Source: Photobacterium sanctipauli
Lineage (GTDB): Bacteria; Pseudomonadota; Gammaproteobacteria; Enterobacterales; Vibrionaceae
Length of the DNA stretch: 64,000 bases
Assembly (NCBI RefSeq): GCF_003026495.1
Contig: NZ_PYMA01000013.1
Location: forward strand, 62,001 to 126,000
Direction of reading: 5' to 3'
Shown: piece after piece, positions 9,564 through 18,153 of the stretch
How the letters are laid out: each line of letters starts with the position of its first letter
How positions within the stretch are numbered: position 1 is the first letter of the stretch
The notes under the pieces: model-generated
The model's input: only the letters and a program-made list of their open reading frames with translations
What the model was told of the DNA's origin: nothing
The model's database searches: none
Translations under genes and position numbers: made by a program

Positions 9564-10349
9564 TTAAGTACTATCTTTACGATAACGCGCGGGTGGCTTG
9601 CCGTATAAGCGAGTGAAGGCTTGGGTGAAGCTGCTTTGGCTGGCAAAACCAGTGCTTTGCGCGACTTGGGCCACACTCAATTGCGACTCTTCAATCAATC
9701 CCTTGGCAAGTTCAAGGCGCTTTTTCAGTACATATTGATGCGGGGTGATCCCTGTTTGTTCTTTGAACAAATGATGGAACTGGCTCTCACCCAAGTAGGC
9801 GACTCCCGCTAACTGTGTTACCGATATTTTACGAGTAAGATGCTGATTGATGTACTGATCGATAGTATCCATGTTCAAGCGGTGGGACTGCTTTTCAACG
9901 CCCGAAGGCTTGAAATGGCGGTGCAGCACGCACATCAAGGTGTCGGTACACGCCCGGCTCAACAATAAATCATCAGGGTGGGCGGTCATTTCCGCAGTCA
10001 GCGCCTGGATCAGTGTCTGTGCTTGGCGATCCAAATGGAAATACCCCGACTGTTCAAACAGGCGTAGCATGTTCTCTGAACTGTAAACTGGCTGGAGCTG
10101 GTCAGTTGGCACGTTCAGCACCAGGATCTCGTTGTTGCCCACACCGGAGAAAGCATGTTCGGCATCGGCTGCAACCAAACAACCTTGGCCCGGACACACT
10201 AAATTACCCGCCCCTTCAATATCGAACTCGGTTTGGCCCGATAGGCCAATCACTACCTGGTTGTAGCCATGGTTATGATGATCCATGTGCTCAGGCAGCT
10301 TTACGATTTCTGAGGGTTTAAAAAGCGGGGCGCTTAGCTTGTCTTTCAT
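9564..10349 (-). CDS. AraC-family regulator, probable activator of put genes
   Basis: I place the start at the ATG at 10349 (MKDKLSAPLFKPSEIVKLPEH), giving 261 residues; the 21 upstream residues are hydrophobic and unlike a regulator. Residues 1-100 form a cupin-like effector domain (HMDHHNHGYNQVVIGLSGQTEF). The C-terminal 100 residues carry both AraC HTH units: KISVTQLAGVAYLGESQFHHLFKEQTG and SVAQVAQSTGFASQSSFTQAFTRLYGKPPARYR. It lies directly upstream of putA on the same strand. PutA here lacks a DNA-binding domain, and AraC-type proteins control put genes in some gammaproteobacteria, so proline-dependent activation is a reasonable inference. Confidence 0.82.
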   Translation of the reverse strand: MKDKLSAPLFKPSEIVKLPEHMDHHNHGYNQVVIGLSGQTEFDIEGAGNLVCPGQGCLVAADAEHAFSGVGNNEILVLNVPTDQLQPVYSSENMLRLFEQSGYFHLDRQAQTLIQALTAEMTAHPDDLLLSRACTDTLMCVLHRHFKPSGVEKQSHRLNMDTIDQYINQHLTRKISVTQLAGVAYLGESQFHHLFKEQTGITPHQYVLKKRLELAKGLIEESQLSVAQVAQSTGFASQSSFTQAFTRLYGKPPARYRKDST

Positions 10350-10507
10350 GCTAAAGAACCAGAAAGGAATTCGGCTGATACATATAGCAATAATACCACA
10401 TTGAATAACCACCGCCTACGGGACGAAAATGGCAGCAGCCCGCATAGTTTCTATCCCAACGGCTCCAAATTTCCAGAATCTAAACAAAATAAAAGCTAAT
10501 AAATTCA

Positions 10508-10552
10508 GTGGAAAAATGATCAAGAACCTAACAATTACGGCCAGTGTCATTT
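10508..10552 (+). promoter_or_regulatory. Distal 39-mer-like RctB element
   Basis: The arrangement GTGGAAAAATGA, then 26 bases from GG to TACGG, then CCAGTGTCATTT matches the three elements in the origin (29983, 30358, 30516) in order, sequence and spacing. It sits 170 bases from a cluster of five RctB-type boxes. In V. cholerae, 39-mers are inhibitory RctB sites; the assignment here rests on the repeat pattern, not on a stored consensus. Confidence 0.6.
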
Positions 10553-10721
10553 CAATTGATATTGGTGGCTTTTAACTCATCTGAACACTCAAATAGCGTT
10601 GTCCAATGGCACTATCAAGATTTAGCATCGTAATCCACGGAGGGTAAAACCATCACTTAACCATTTAAAATCATAGGTTTAGTTACAAAGAATATTTAAT
10701 TCCTGTGCTACCAACGCACTG

Positions 10722-10845
10722 AGCAATGATCAAGCCTTGATCATCTTTCCGCCCGCAACAATGATCAAGCCAAGGATCCTCCTTGATCATTGTTCCAATC
10801 AAAAAGACAACAACCGTTAGTTTGCCGCTCTTGATCATCGTTCCA
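10722..10845. promoter_or_regulatory. Cluster of five RctB-type boxes away from the origin
   Basis: Cores at 10726 (-), 10738 (+), 10761 (-), 10784 (+) and 10832 (+) share TGATCAT followed by TTGTTCC, CGTTCC or CTTTCC. The first two are head-to-head with 9-bp arms and 1 bp between them. The third and fourth form a 13-bp perfect inverted repeat (10757-10769 and 10782-10794) with a 12-base spacer. Each carries GATC, so Dam methylation would affect binding. The cluster is about 20 kb from the iteron array, between araC and the AEC gene. Confidence 0.7.
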
Positions 10846-11000
10846 TAGCAACGTGTTTAGTATCACTTCGCTTCAACGCGCAATAATATTCTTTAACAAT
10901 CAAACATTTAGAATTAAATAACTTTATTAGTCATACAATATAACTGCACCTAGATCGCAAATGTGATACAAATAGTATTCTTAATAAGGATATTGCATTT

Positions 11001-11966
11001 ATGATCGAATTTCTTACCCAACTTCAATACTCGTTTTCTATCACTGGCCCAATTTTTCTAATGCTGGGCCTTGGCGTTTATCTTCGCCGTATCGGCATGA
11101 TCAATGATGCGTTTATTGAAACGGGTTCGAAATTAGTTTTTAGCCTTACCCTGCCCGCGATGCTGTTTTTGAGTGTTGCCGGTGCCAACCTACAGCAGCT
11201 GACCAACCTACACCTGTTTGGCTTTGCCATCATTGCCAATATTCTGGTTTATGTCTTGTTCGAATGTATCTCACCGCTCTTGATCGGCAGTAAGTCAGAC
11301 ACAGGGGTGGTGGTGCAAGGTGCCTTTCGTGCCAATACCGGCATTATCGGCCTCGCGTATGTCAGCAATGCTTTCGGCCAAGATGGCCTGGTTGTCGGCT
11401 CGCTATATGTGGCAGTGATTACCGTGCTCTACAACATTTTGGCCGTGATCACGCTTACCCGCTCGAACCCAAGCCAGCAGGGAAGCAGTATCGGCTTTAT
11501 GTACCTACTGCGCTCTATCATTAAAAACCCGCTGATCATCAGTATCATGCTGGCTATCCCGTTTTCTTTATTTCAAATTCCATTACCGCAGCTGATCACC
11601 GACTCCGGAAGCTACTTTGCCAATATGACCCTGCCGCTTGCCCTGCTGTGCACCGGCGCAAGCCTCGACTTCAACCAACTACGTCAGGACTCTAGAAAAG
11701 CCCGGATCTCCAGTATTGGCCGCTTAGTCATTGCCCCGCTGCTCATTACGGTATCTGGCTATTTACTCGGTTTCGAAAACCTCGAGCTTGGAATTATATT
11801 TTTGATGAGCGCGGCACCAACCGCGGCTGCAAGTTATGTGATGGCAAGGGCAATGGGGGCAAATGCAATTTTAGCGGCCAATGTTATTGCAATAACCACC
11901 CTAGGTTCGTTATTTACATCAAGCTTAGGCATTACTCTGCTAAAAACATTTCAAGTCGTTTCGTAG
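11001..11966 (+). CDS. AEC-family (auxin efflux carrier-like) permease
   Basis: 321 residues with about ten hydrophobic segments in two halves, as in AEC family members. Family-like motifs include GPIFLMLGLGVYLRRIGMINDAF and SLTLPAMLFLS near the N-terminus, NTGIIGLAYVSNAFG in the middle, and PLALLCTGASLDF in the second half. The bacterial relatives move malate, malonate or similar organic acids; the substrate cannot be read here. It is monocistronic. AAGGA precedes the ATG by 11-12 bases. The upstream region is unusual in holding the distal RctB cluster, which could make its expression cell-cycle linked, though no promoter overlap is visible. Confidence 0.85.
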   Translation: MIEFLTQLQYSFSITGPIFLMLGLGVYLRRIGMINDAFIETGSKLVFSLTLPAMLFLSVAGANLQQLTNLHLFGFAIIANILVYVLFECISPLLIGSKSDTGVVVQGAFRANTGIIGLAYVSNAFGQDGLVVGSLYVAVITVLYNILAVITLTRSNPSQQGSSIGFMYLLRSIIKNPLIISIMLAIPFSLFQIPLPQLITDSGSYFANMTLPLALLCTGASLDFNQLRQDSRKARISSIGRLVIAPLLITVSGYLLGFENLELGIIFLMSAAPTAAASYVMARAMGANAILAANVIAITTLGSLFTSSLGITLLKTFQVVS

Positions 11967-12499
11967 TGGTACTTATTTAAATTAATTAAATAATATTTTC
12001 GTTTTTGTTTAATCCGAAAGCCATATAAATATAATGGTTAATAACACATGATTTTTGAAATATATCGCTTTTCATGAACTTCACTTTAGATATTAACGCT
12101 TTATAGGTATTGTCGATAAACTATTAATATGGCTGAAAAAGTGCTTTCAAGCATATTAATACCCAATATATAGACAGTGAAAACGTTTTACATCAACTGC
12201 ATGCATAGTTAGGCACCCTATATATAGGTTATGGCAATCAACCTATAAGTGTGATGTATATCTCATTCTTAACAAATACCATCGGCACAACTTTCGGCAT
12301 TTATACTGAATAATCCTGCATAGCCAGCGAATATCTTAGCAATGTATCAACTTTGCTTTGGACAATAATTTCATGGGGTTAATTATGTTGCCTGCTTTGC
12401 CATATACCACCTTAGTGGCGCCAATCAGATTATCATACTAATGTCAATAGGTGATTCCCCCCCTTACTCTATTAATAAGGCTGGGTTATATTAAATCCC
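11967..12499. other. Long non-coding spacer after the AEC gene
   Basis: AT-rich DNA without a credible reading frame. A CRP-like site is possible at 12250-12265 (TGTGA-6-TCTCA, one mismatch from TGTGA-6-TCACA). No terminator with a U-run follows the AEC stop. Confidence 0.4.
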
Positions 12500-12698
12500 G
12501 TAAACAGAGAGCGGTGTTCAACCACTCTGTTTGCAGTATCCAACTTTGGATACATGCCAAACGGGCTTACTTTGATATACACCCTCATATCAAAGATATA
12601 TGAGCCTGGTTGGATACCTCTTCTACACGTCGTACAGGATTGTGCTCTTCGGAGTCTAACTCTTGTCTTTGCCGACCTATATAGGTCGGCTTTTTTTT
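12500..12698 (+). ncRNA. Candidate structured small RNA
   Basis: The segment has consecutive stems: AAACAGAG pairs with CTCTGTTT (about 12502-12532), GTATCC with GGATAC (12536-12553), TTTGATAT with ATATCAAA (12571-12594), then a perfect terminator. No credible coding frame spans it: a 76-codon frame at 12554-12784 runs through the terminator. It does not match any Vibrio small RNA I remember (Qrr, RyhB, Spot 42, CsrB). The 5' end is a guess; the 3' end is set by the terminator. It could instead be a leader of the LuxR gene 115 bases downstream. Confidence 0.45.
12671..12698 (+). terminator. Strong intrinsic terminator
   Basis: GCCGACCTAT and ATAGGTCGGC form a perfect 20-base palindrome (12671-12690) followed by eight T. 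No coding gene ends nearby on the plus strand, which supports a non-coding transcript upstream. Confidence 0.9.
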
Positions 12699-12812
12699 AT
12701 CCTTTTTTACAATTATGTCCAAAAAACCGTCATCGTGATATTGCAACCTTATCGCTTTCATTTAGACTGCTAAATAATAAATAACCAAGCCAATCTACTT
12801 AGGCAAATAACA

Positions 12813-13523
12813 GTGAAAGATAAAGTCGACCCATCTTTATTACATATATTTAATCAACTGCCAGGATGCTGGGGATGTAAAGATAAGGATTCCGTCTTCG
12901 TTTATGCTAATGCCGAGTATGGCGAAATAATTGGTGTTGACCATCATTTAGATTGTATCGGCCGTACTGATTTTGATATGCCAAGCCCAACAGTAGAGTG
13001 TGCCGAGTCATTTCGAGATCAAGATAGCTTGGTAATGACATCTGGAAAACGATTAAGGGTACTTGATATTCACCCTTACTCCGACGGTAGCTGGCGTGCA
13101 CATTTATTCACTAAGACGCCTTGGAAAAATGAAGAGAATGAAACAGTCGGAACCATCTTTTCCGGTGTAGAGCTCAAAGATACCGCCATTCTTGAAGTAG
13201 GACACTGGATTTGCCGAGCGGCAGGCATCAATCCTAAAGAGCAAGCTTCATTCAATCTCGACCTCCACCACCAAGCCATCAACCTCAATACCCGCGAATC
13301 AGAAGTTCTATTCCTGTTACTGTATGGCAAGAAACCGCAATACATCGCCAAGGTGCTGGGTGTCTCGGTAAAAACGGTCGAAAACTATGTCATCAGGCTC
13401 CGAGAAAAATTCAACGCCAGTTCTAAAAACGAACTGCTCGATCTGGCCCTCGATCTCGGTTTCGGCTCACACATTCCAGAAAGTATGCTCAATCGTCAAC
13501 TATCTGTAATCCTTAAAGAATAA
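12813..13523 (+). CDS. PAS-LuxR family transcriptional regulator
   Basis: 236 residues from a GTG start with AGG about 10 bases upstream. Residues 10-125 form a PAS-like sensor domain (NQLPGCWGCKDKDSVFVYANAEYGEIIG). Residues 165-225 form a LuxR/FixJ-type HTH (LNTRESEVLFLLLYGKKPQYIAKVLGVSVKTVENYVIRLREKF). Several vibrio regulators share this PAS-plus-HTH build; the ligand and targets are unknown. No response-regulator receiver domain is present, so it is not the partner of a histidine kinase. A candidate small RNA gene lies immediately upstream on the same strand. Confidence 0.82.
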   Translation: MKDKVDPSLLHIFNQLPGCWGCKDKDSVFVYANAEYGEIIGVDHHLDCIGRTDFDMPSPTVECAESFRDQDSLVMTSGKRLRVLDIHPYSDGSWRAHLFTKTPWKNEENETVGTIFSGVELKDTAILEVGHWICRAAGINPKEQASFNLDLHHQAINLNTRESEVLFLLLYGKKPQYIAKVLGVSVKTVENYVIRLREKFNASSKNELLDLALDLGFGSHIPESMLNRQLSVILKE

Positions 13524-13584
13524 GCATATTGTGCTGTTCATGGAGTCTTAGTTTACGTTTTTGTAAGGCAAATACTGTTTTCAG

Positions 13585-13633
13585 ATCAAATTTTGAGCGG
13601 ATACCTCTCATTTATAATCCGCTCAGATTTGAT
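13585..13633 (+). repeat. Long imperfect inverted repeat before the 56-residue gene
   Basis: Left arm 13585-13602 (ATCAAAT..TGAGCGGAT) pairs with right arm 13617-13633 (ATCCGCTCAGATTTGAT), with only a small bulge and a 14-base loop. There is no U-run. It may be the 3' end structure of the LuxR-type mRNA or a leader hairpin of the small gene that starts 40 bases later. Confidence 0.5.
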
Positions 13634-13672
13634 TAGTCACCTCATCAAGGTGCATTTTTAACTGGAAACATT

Positions 13673-13843
13673 ATGAAAGCATTTAGCATCACCTACGTTG
13701 TACACCCTTACTTCAACATTCCTTGTAAATACGAAATCCAAGCTGATAACGAAGTTGAGTCCATCGCAACGGCAGAGAAAGCGCTGAAAGTGCGCCACCC
13801 TGAAGGCATCAGCATTGTGACTAGCCACCAAATGGCAGCCTAA
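13673..13843 (+). CDS. Small protein of 56 residues, unknown function
   Basis: The ATG at 13673 has GGAA 7 bases upstream. The frame runs 56 codons to TAA at 13841 and is followed after 17 bases by a strong terminator. The protein begins MKAFSITYVVHPYFNIPCKY and contains EIQADNEVESIATAEKALKVRHPEG; it looks like a compact soluble alpha/beta fold. It has no signal peptide or membrane segment. I do not recognise a family. Own ribosome site, own terminator and a sensible composition support a real gene. Confidence 0.65.
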   Translation: MKAFSITYVVHPYFNIPCKYEIQADNEVESIATAEKALKVRHPEGISIVTSHQMAA

Positions 13844-13860
13844 GGGCTTATACAAACAAA

Positions 13861-13890
13861 AATGCAGCCTCATTTAGGCTGCATTTTTTT
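13861..13890. terminator. Bidirectional terminator
   Basis: AATGCAGCCT (13861-13870) pairs with AGGCTGCATT (13876-13885), with T7 on the plus side and an A-run on the other. It serves the 56-residue gene and, from the other strand, pdxH. Confidence 0.9.
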
Positions 13891-13913
13891 CAATTCTTTG
13901 TCCGTCAGTTCGC

Positions 13914-14555
13914 TTAAGGAGCGAGTCGGTCCACACTCCACAACTCACCCTCACCTTCCCTGGTGAACAAGAAGCGATCGTGCAAACGGTTTTCACCGCC
14001 TTGCCAAAACTCGATTGACGATACCTTTACTCGGTAACCGCCCCAAAACGTTGGTAATGGTACTTCGCCTTGGGCAAATTTTTGCTTCAGCTCCATAAAC
14101 TTGCCTTCCAACGCCTGGCGCGCACTCAAGCGGCTACTCTGCTTACTGGCCCAAGCCGCAATTTGGCTTTCTTTCGGACGTGATGAGAAATACTTCATCA
14201 CTTCCAGCTTCGATAGCTTCTCGGCGGTACCGGTAATGTGAACTTGGCGCTCAATAGCATGCCACGGGAAATGCAGGCTGATCTTGCTGTTTGCTTCCAA
14301 TTGGCCCGCCTTACGGCTACCAAGGTTGGTGTAAAACACAAAACCGTCTTTATCAAAATGCTTCAACAACACAATGCGCTGATATGGCTGTCCGCTCGCA
14401 TCCACTGTCGCCACCGTCATTGCTGTCGGATCGGTGAGGTTGGCTTCAATCGCCTGCTTGAGCCACTTATCAAACAGGGCCTCTGGCTGCTCAGGTAAAT
14501 CATGACGACGTAAACCACCGCGTGTGTAGTCGCGACGAATATCAGACAATTCCAT
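13914..14555 (-). CDS. pdxH: Pyridoxamine 5'-phosphate oxidase PdxH
   Basis: 213 residues, the usual length. It begins [20 protein letters not shown], a typical PdxH N-terminus, and carries the FMN/PLP-binding stretches [27 protein letters not shown] and [15 protein letters not shown], ending RLAP. It oxidises pyridoxine or pyridoxamine 5'-phosphate to pyridoxal 5'-phosphate with FMN in the cytoplasm. It is monocistronic, with a shared bidirectional terminator downstream and a 219-base gap to the divergent kinase gene. Confidence 0.96.
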   Translation of the reverse strand: MELSDIRRDYTRGGLRRHDLPEQPEALFDKWLKQAIEANLTDPTAMTVATVDASGQPYQRIVLLKHFDKDGFVFYTNLGSRKAGQLEANSKISLHFPWHAIERQVHITGTAEKLSKLEVMKYFSSRPKESQIAAWASKQSSRLSARQALEGKFMELKQKFAQGEVPLPTFWGGYRVKVSSIEFWQGGENRLHDRFLFTREGEGELWSVDRLAP

Positions 14556-14774
14556 TGTTAACTCCGCTTAAGTACTTATTACTTACACACAAATTGTGCG
14601 CTTTGTATTTTGGAAACACAAGTAATATACCCTTTAACGCGAGATACGGCCTAACTCTGTAACCAATCTCGATGTTTATCAGGCGGCAGTTTGTTACATT
14701 GTGGCTATATCAGCCATCAAAAATCTTCACCCTGATGTAACCTAGGTCTGAAGTAACCCGGGTATAGATACAAC

Positions 14775-16601
14775 ATGACGCATAAAAAAAAATTTCTCAG
14801 CCTTGTATTCCTTATCGGCGCGTTCTTTACCGCCCTCATTACCTATGTAACCTACCAGCAAGCCCAGCGCTATTTTATTGGTAGCCTAACCAACAGCGTC
14901 AACCAACTGGGTTCAAAGATTGATGCCCAGTTAACCCGCTACAGCCAGCTGCCCCAAGTACTTGCCAGCGATCCTCGCTTGCTGGTACCGCTGCTTGCCG
15001 CCGCTGATGAACGCTACCCGGTAGGTGAGCAATTTTTGTCAGTAAGTAAGTTACTCGAACAATGGAACGATACCCTCAATGCCGATACGATTTACCTGAT
15101 AGATAGGCAAGGGACCACCTTGGCAGCGAGCAACTGGCAAAAACGGCGGTCATTTGTAGGACAAAATTACCACTACCGGCCCTATTTTCAGCAAGCACTT
15201 AATGGGCAACTCGGGCAATACTTTGCATTGGGTGCCAGCTCAGAAAAGCGCGGGTACTACTTTTCAGCGCCGGTGATCCTAAACGGACAAATCCTCGGTG
15301 TCCTGACCCTAAAAGTCGACCTGTCGCTGATCACTGACATTTGGCAGTATGACGGCATTGAGTACGTGATCAGCGACAGCGCCGGCATTGTTTTCTATAG
15401 CTCAGAGCCAAGTTGGCTATACCAAAGCTTGACCCAACTCGATGAACCAACCAAACAAGCCATTATTGACTCACGCCAGTATGGCAAAGCGCCATTAACC
15501 GCCCTGAGTCACTATCGTGACTTAGCCCAACTAGAGCAATCCCAGCAGCTGCAACTGAGTTGGCCATCAGCGGCAGGCAGTACCGATTTCATGCTAGCCA
15601 AACACAGTATGGCGAAAACCGGCTGGCAAATTTTTGGCTTCAGCCCAACCAGCAATAACCACCAGACGGTGTTGCAAGCCGCACTGATGTTTGTGACCAT
15701 TTACAGCCTTCTGTGTATTGCGATCCACTCTTGGTGGCAAACATACCGCGCCCGAAAAGCCTTGGCTTCGTTAAACAGCAAACTTGAACGGACGGTAGCA
15801 AAGCGAACAGCCAACCTGCAAGACGCTAACCAGCAGCTAAAAATCACCCTGAGCCAATACGAGCACAGCCAAGCAGAGCTAAAACAAACCCAAACCGAAT
15901 TAATGCAGGCGGCCAAGTTAGCCATGCTTGGCGAGTTATCAGCGAGTATCAACCACGAAATAAACCAACCGCTAGCGGCCATGCGCACCTATGCCGAGAA
16001 CTCAAGAAAGCTACTAGAGAAAGAACGTTACCAGTCCGTCGCCAACAACATAGAAGAGATCATTCACCTCAATTCCTTGGTATCAGAAATTATCGCCCGT
16101 TTTAAGGTATTTGCCCGCAAGGGTAGCGAGCACAACAGCACCCGCTACACCTCGGTAAACCATGCCGTGCATTCGTCGCTGGGGCTAGTCCGAAATAGAT
16201 TGCTAAAAGAAGGGATCACCTTGCGCATGCAAGACATCCCGGAGAATATTCACATCAACATCGATGCTATTCAGTTCGAGCAGGTGCTGGTCAATTTGTT
16301 CCAAAACAGTATCCATGCCCTTAACGGTATCAACGATCCACAAATCGGTATCGAGGTTGAACCAACCAGCAACCAAGTAAACTGCATGGTTTGGGATAAC
16401 GGCGCGGGGATGACAGACGAGCAAATGGCCCAACTGTTTGACCCCTTCTACACCACGAAAGAAGAGGGGCTGGGCTTGGGGCTCACCATCTCCAAACGCA
16501 TTATTGATGCCTATAAAGGCTCGCTTATCGTTGAAAAACACCACACTGGCGGGGCCAAGTTTACCCTGTCGCTACCTATGTCAAATAAGGAGGCATCATG
16601 A
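14775..16601 (+). CDS. DctB-like sensor histidine kinase
   Basis: 608 residues. A membrane segment at about 9-27 and a second at about 300-322 enclose a periplasmic double-Cache-type sensor (DRQGTTLAASNWQKRRSFVGQNYHYRPYF is typical of DctB). A coiled-coil follows (LNSKLERTVAKRTANLQDANQQL), then the phosphoacceptor His in SINHEINQPLAAMRTYAENS and ATP-lid motifs DNGAGMTDEQ and GLGLGLTISKRI. DctB proteins sense C4-dicarboxylates. The stop codon overlaps the start of the response-regulator gene (ATGA), so the two are co-translated. No dicarboxylate transporter gene is adjacent, so the real stimulus is open. Confidence 0.88.
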   Translation: MTHKKKFLSLVFLIGAFFTALITYVTYQQAQRYFIGSLTNSVNQLGSKIDAQLTRYSQLPQVLASDPRLLVPLLAAADERYPVGEQFLSVSKLLEQWNDTLNADTIYLIDRQGTTLAASNWQKRRSFVGQNYHYRPYFQQALNGQLGQYFALGASSEKRGYYFSAPVILNGQILGVLTLKVDLSLITDIWQYDGIEYVISDSAGIVFYSSEPSWLYQSLTQLDEPTKQAIIDSRQYGKAPLTALSHYRDLAQLEQSQQLQLSWPSAAGSTDFMLAKHSMAKTGWQIFGFSPTSNNHQTVLQAALMFVTIYSLLCIAIHSWWQTYRARKALASLNSKLERTVAKRTANLQDANQQLKITLSQYEHSQAELKQTQTELMQAAKLAMLGELSASINHEINQPLAAMRTYAENSRKLLEKERYQSVANNIEEIIHLNSLVSEIIARFKVFARKGSEHNSTRYTSVNHAVHSSLGLVRNRLLKEGITLRMQDIPENIHINIDAIQFEQVLVNLFQNSIHALNGINDPQIGIEVEPTSNQVNCMVWDNGAGMTDEQMAQLFDPFYTTKEEGLGLGLTISKRIIDAYKGSLIVEKHHTGGAKFTLSLPMSNKEAS

Positions 16602-17929
16602 ACTTACCGGTAATGTTTATTGATGATGAAAAATCGGTTCGTGATGCACTCGGGCAAACGCTCGAATTGGAAGACTATGACGTCAGCCTCTTCGCCAGTG
16701 CCAAACCCGCTCTGGATCTACTTACCCCATTGTATCAAGGGGTGATCATCTCAGACATCAATATGCCGGGGATAGACGGCCTGCAATTTCTCAAGCAGGC
16801 CATCGCCATCGATCCAGAACTCAGCATCATCATGCTAACGGGACACGGTGATATATCGATGGCTGTTGATGCCATGCGTATGGGAGCATACGACTTTCTT
16901 GAAAAGCCCTTTTCGACCGATACCCTGCTGGACGTTGTAAAAAGGGCCAGCGATAAACGCCAATTGGTATTAGAAAACCGCGAGCTGCGGCGCGAACTTG
17001 AAGTACAAAGTGCACCCGGGCCTCGTATTCTTGGCACTAGCCCGAGCATCAAACAACTACGCAGAATGCTCTCCCACCTCAACCAATCCGCCACCCCCTT
17101 GCTGATCCACGGTGAACCCGGCGTCGGAAAGTCATTGGTTGCCCGATTTAGCCACGATCACAGCCCACGCCAAGGACAGCCATTTATCACGGTAAATGCC
17201 GACACCAACAGCCCTCATCAACTTGGTTTAGATTTGTTTGGCAATGCCGAACAAGACGGTGCTGGATTGTTCGAGCAAGCACAAGGCGGCACGCTTTACA
17301 TCAAACACCTCGACAAGCTGCCCGAAAGCCTACAGCAACCATTTCTTTCTCACTTAAACCGGTGCCAACACAGCACATCCAACGAATGCCCACACGCGTT
17401 TTTGAATGTTCGCGTTATAGCCTCATTAAGCGAGGACAAAAAGCAGCAGGGCTCAGACACCCCTTTCTATCAAGCTATCTACTTCCAACACAACTTTGTC
17501 AGCCTCGAATTGCCGCCACTGCGCCAGCGCAAGGAAGATATTTCGATTCTGTTCCATAATTTTCTTCGTGCTGACTGTAGCCGTTTTGGTATCGAACCCG
17601 CCTCGGTTTCACCAGAGCTAGAGCAGCAGTTACTCAATCATCGCTGGAACAACAACGTTCGCGAACTTCGCACCTTTGCTGAACGGTTTATTTTGATGGG
17701 GGAGCAAGCTTCGATTTTTTCTCCAAGCTCCATTCATACCAATCCAACCCAAGAGCCCGCAACATTGGCAGACAGGGTATCGCAATTTGAAAGCAAGCTA
17801 TTGCGTGATGCCCTCAACCGCCATCAGGGCAGACTAAAAGACGTGCAGCAAGAGTTGGGGCTAGCGAGAAAAACCCTTTACGACAAAATGAAAAAGCACG
17901 GGATCGATAAAGACGAATTTAAGCAATGA
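16598..17929 (+). CDS. DctD-like response regulator with degenerate AAA+ domain
   Basis: 443 residues: a receiver domain (D53 phosphoacceptor, K103), an AAA+ domain (about 145-375) and a Fis-type HTH (LRDALNRHQGRLKDVQQELGLARKTLYDKMKKHG). Walker A GEPGVGKS is intact at 172-179. The segment between DLFG and LFEQA, which holds the GAFTGA loop in sigma-54 activators, is only NAEQDGAG. Walker B reads GGTLYIKHLDKLP, with Lys236 and His237 where Asp-Glu is normal. Arginine-rich PPLRQRKEDI is kept. It can probably bind ATP, phosphate signals and DNA, but should not remodel sigma-54 holoenzyme. It may act as a sigma-70 regulator or repressor, like other GAFTGA-less relatives. Confidence 0.85.
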   Translation: MNLPVMFIDDEKSVRDALGQTLELEDYDVSLFASAKPALDLLTPLYQGVIISDINMPGIDGLQFLKQAIAIDPELSIIMLTGHGDISMAVDAMRMGAYDFLEKPFSTDTLLDVVKRASDKRQLVLENRELRRELEVQSAPGPRILGTSPSIKQLRRMLSHLNQSATPLLIHGEPGVGKSLVARFSHDHSPRQGQPFITVNADTNSPHQLGLDLFGNAEQDGAGLFEQAQGGTLYIKHLDKLPESLQQPFLSHLNRCQHSTSNECPHAFLNVRVIASLSEDKKQQGSDTPFYQAIYFQHNFVSLELPPLRQRKEDISILFHNFLRADCSRFGIEPASVSPELEQQLLNHRWNNNVRELRTFAERFILMGEQASIFSPSSIHTNPTQEPATLADRVSQFESKLLRDALNRHQGRLKDVQQELGLARKTLYDKMKKHGIDKDEFKQ

Positions 17930-18153
17930 AAATTCAATTTACACTCGCCGTAAAACCTCGGGAAAAAACCATGCGTCTGTAGATGCAAACCAGCGTTTAT
18001 TGCACAAATTTTACGAAGTATCTTCCGGTTTCATCATGCGAAGCCGGATTGAACACCTACATCTTAAGGTTATTTGTTACTTTAACTTAATGAAAGAGCA
18101 CTCTTTTATTGTGAGTTTTCTCTGTTATTCCTGATGATAATTGAGCATGACAA

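Noticed and set aside
12250..12265. CRP-like site
   Set aside because: One mismatch and no gene start nearby; kept only as a remark in the spacer entry.
12554..12784. 76-codon plus-strand frame
   Set aside because: It reads through a perfect intrinsic terminator and lacks a ribosome site; the region looks like structured RNA.
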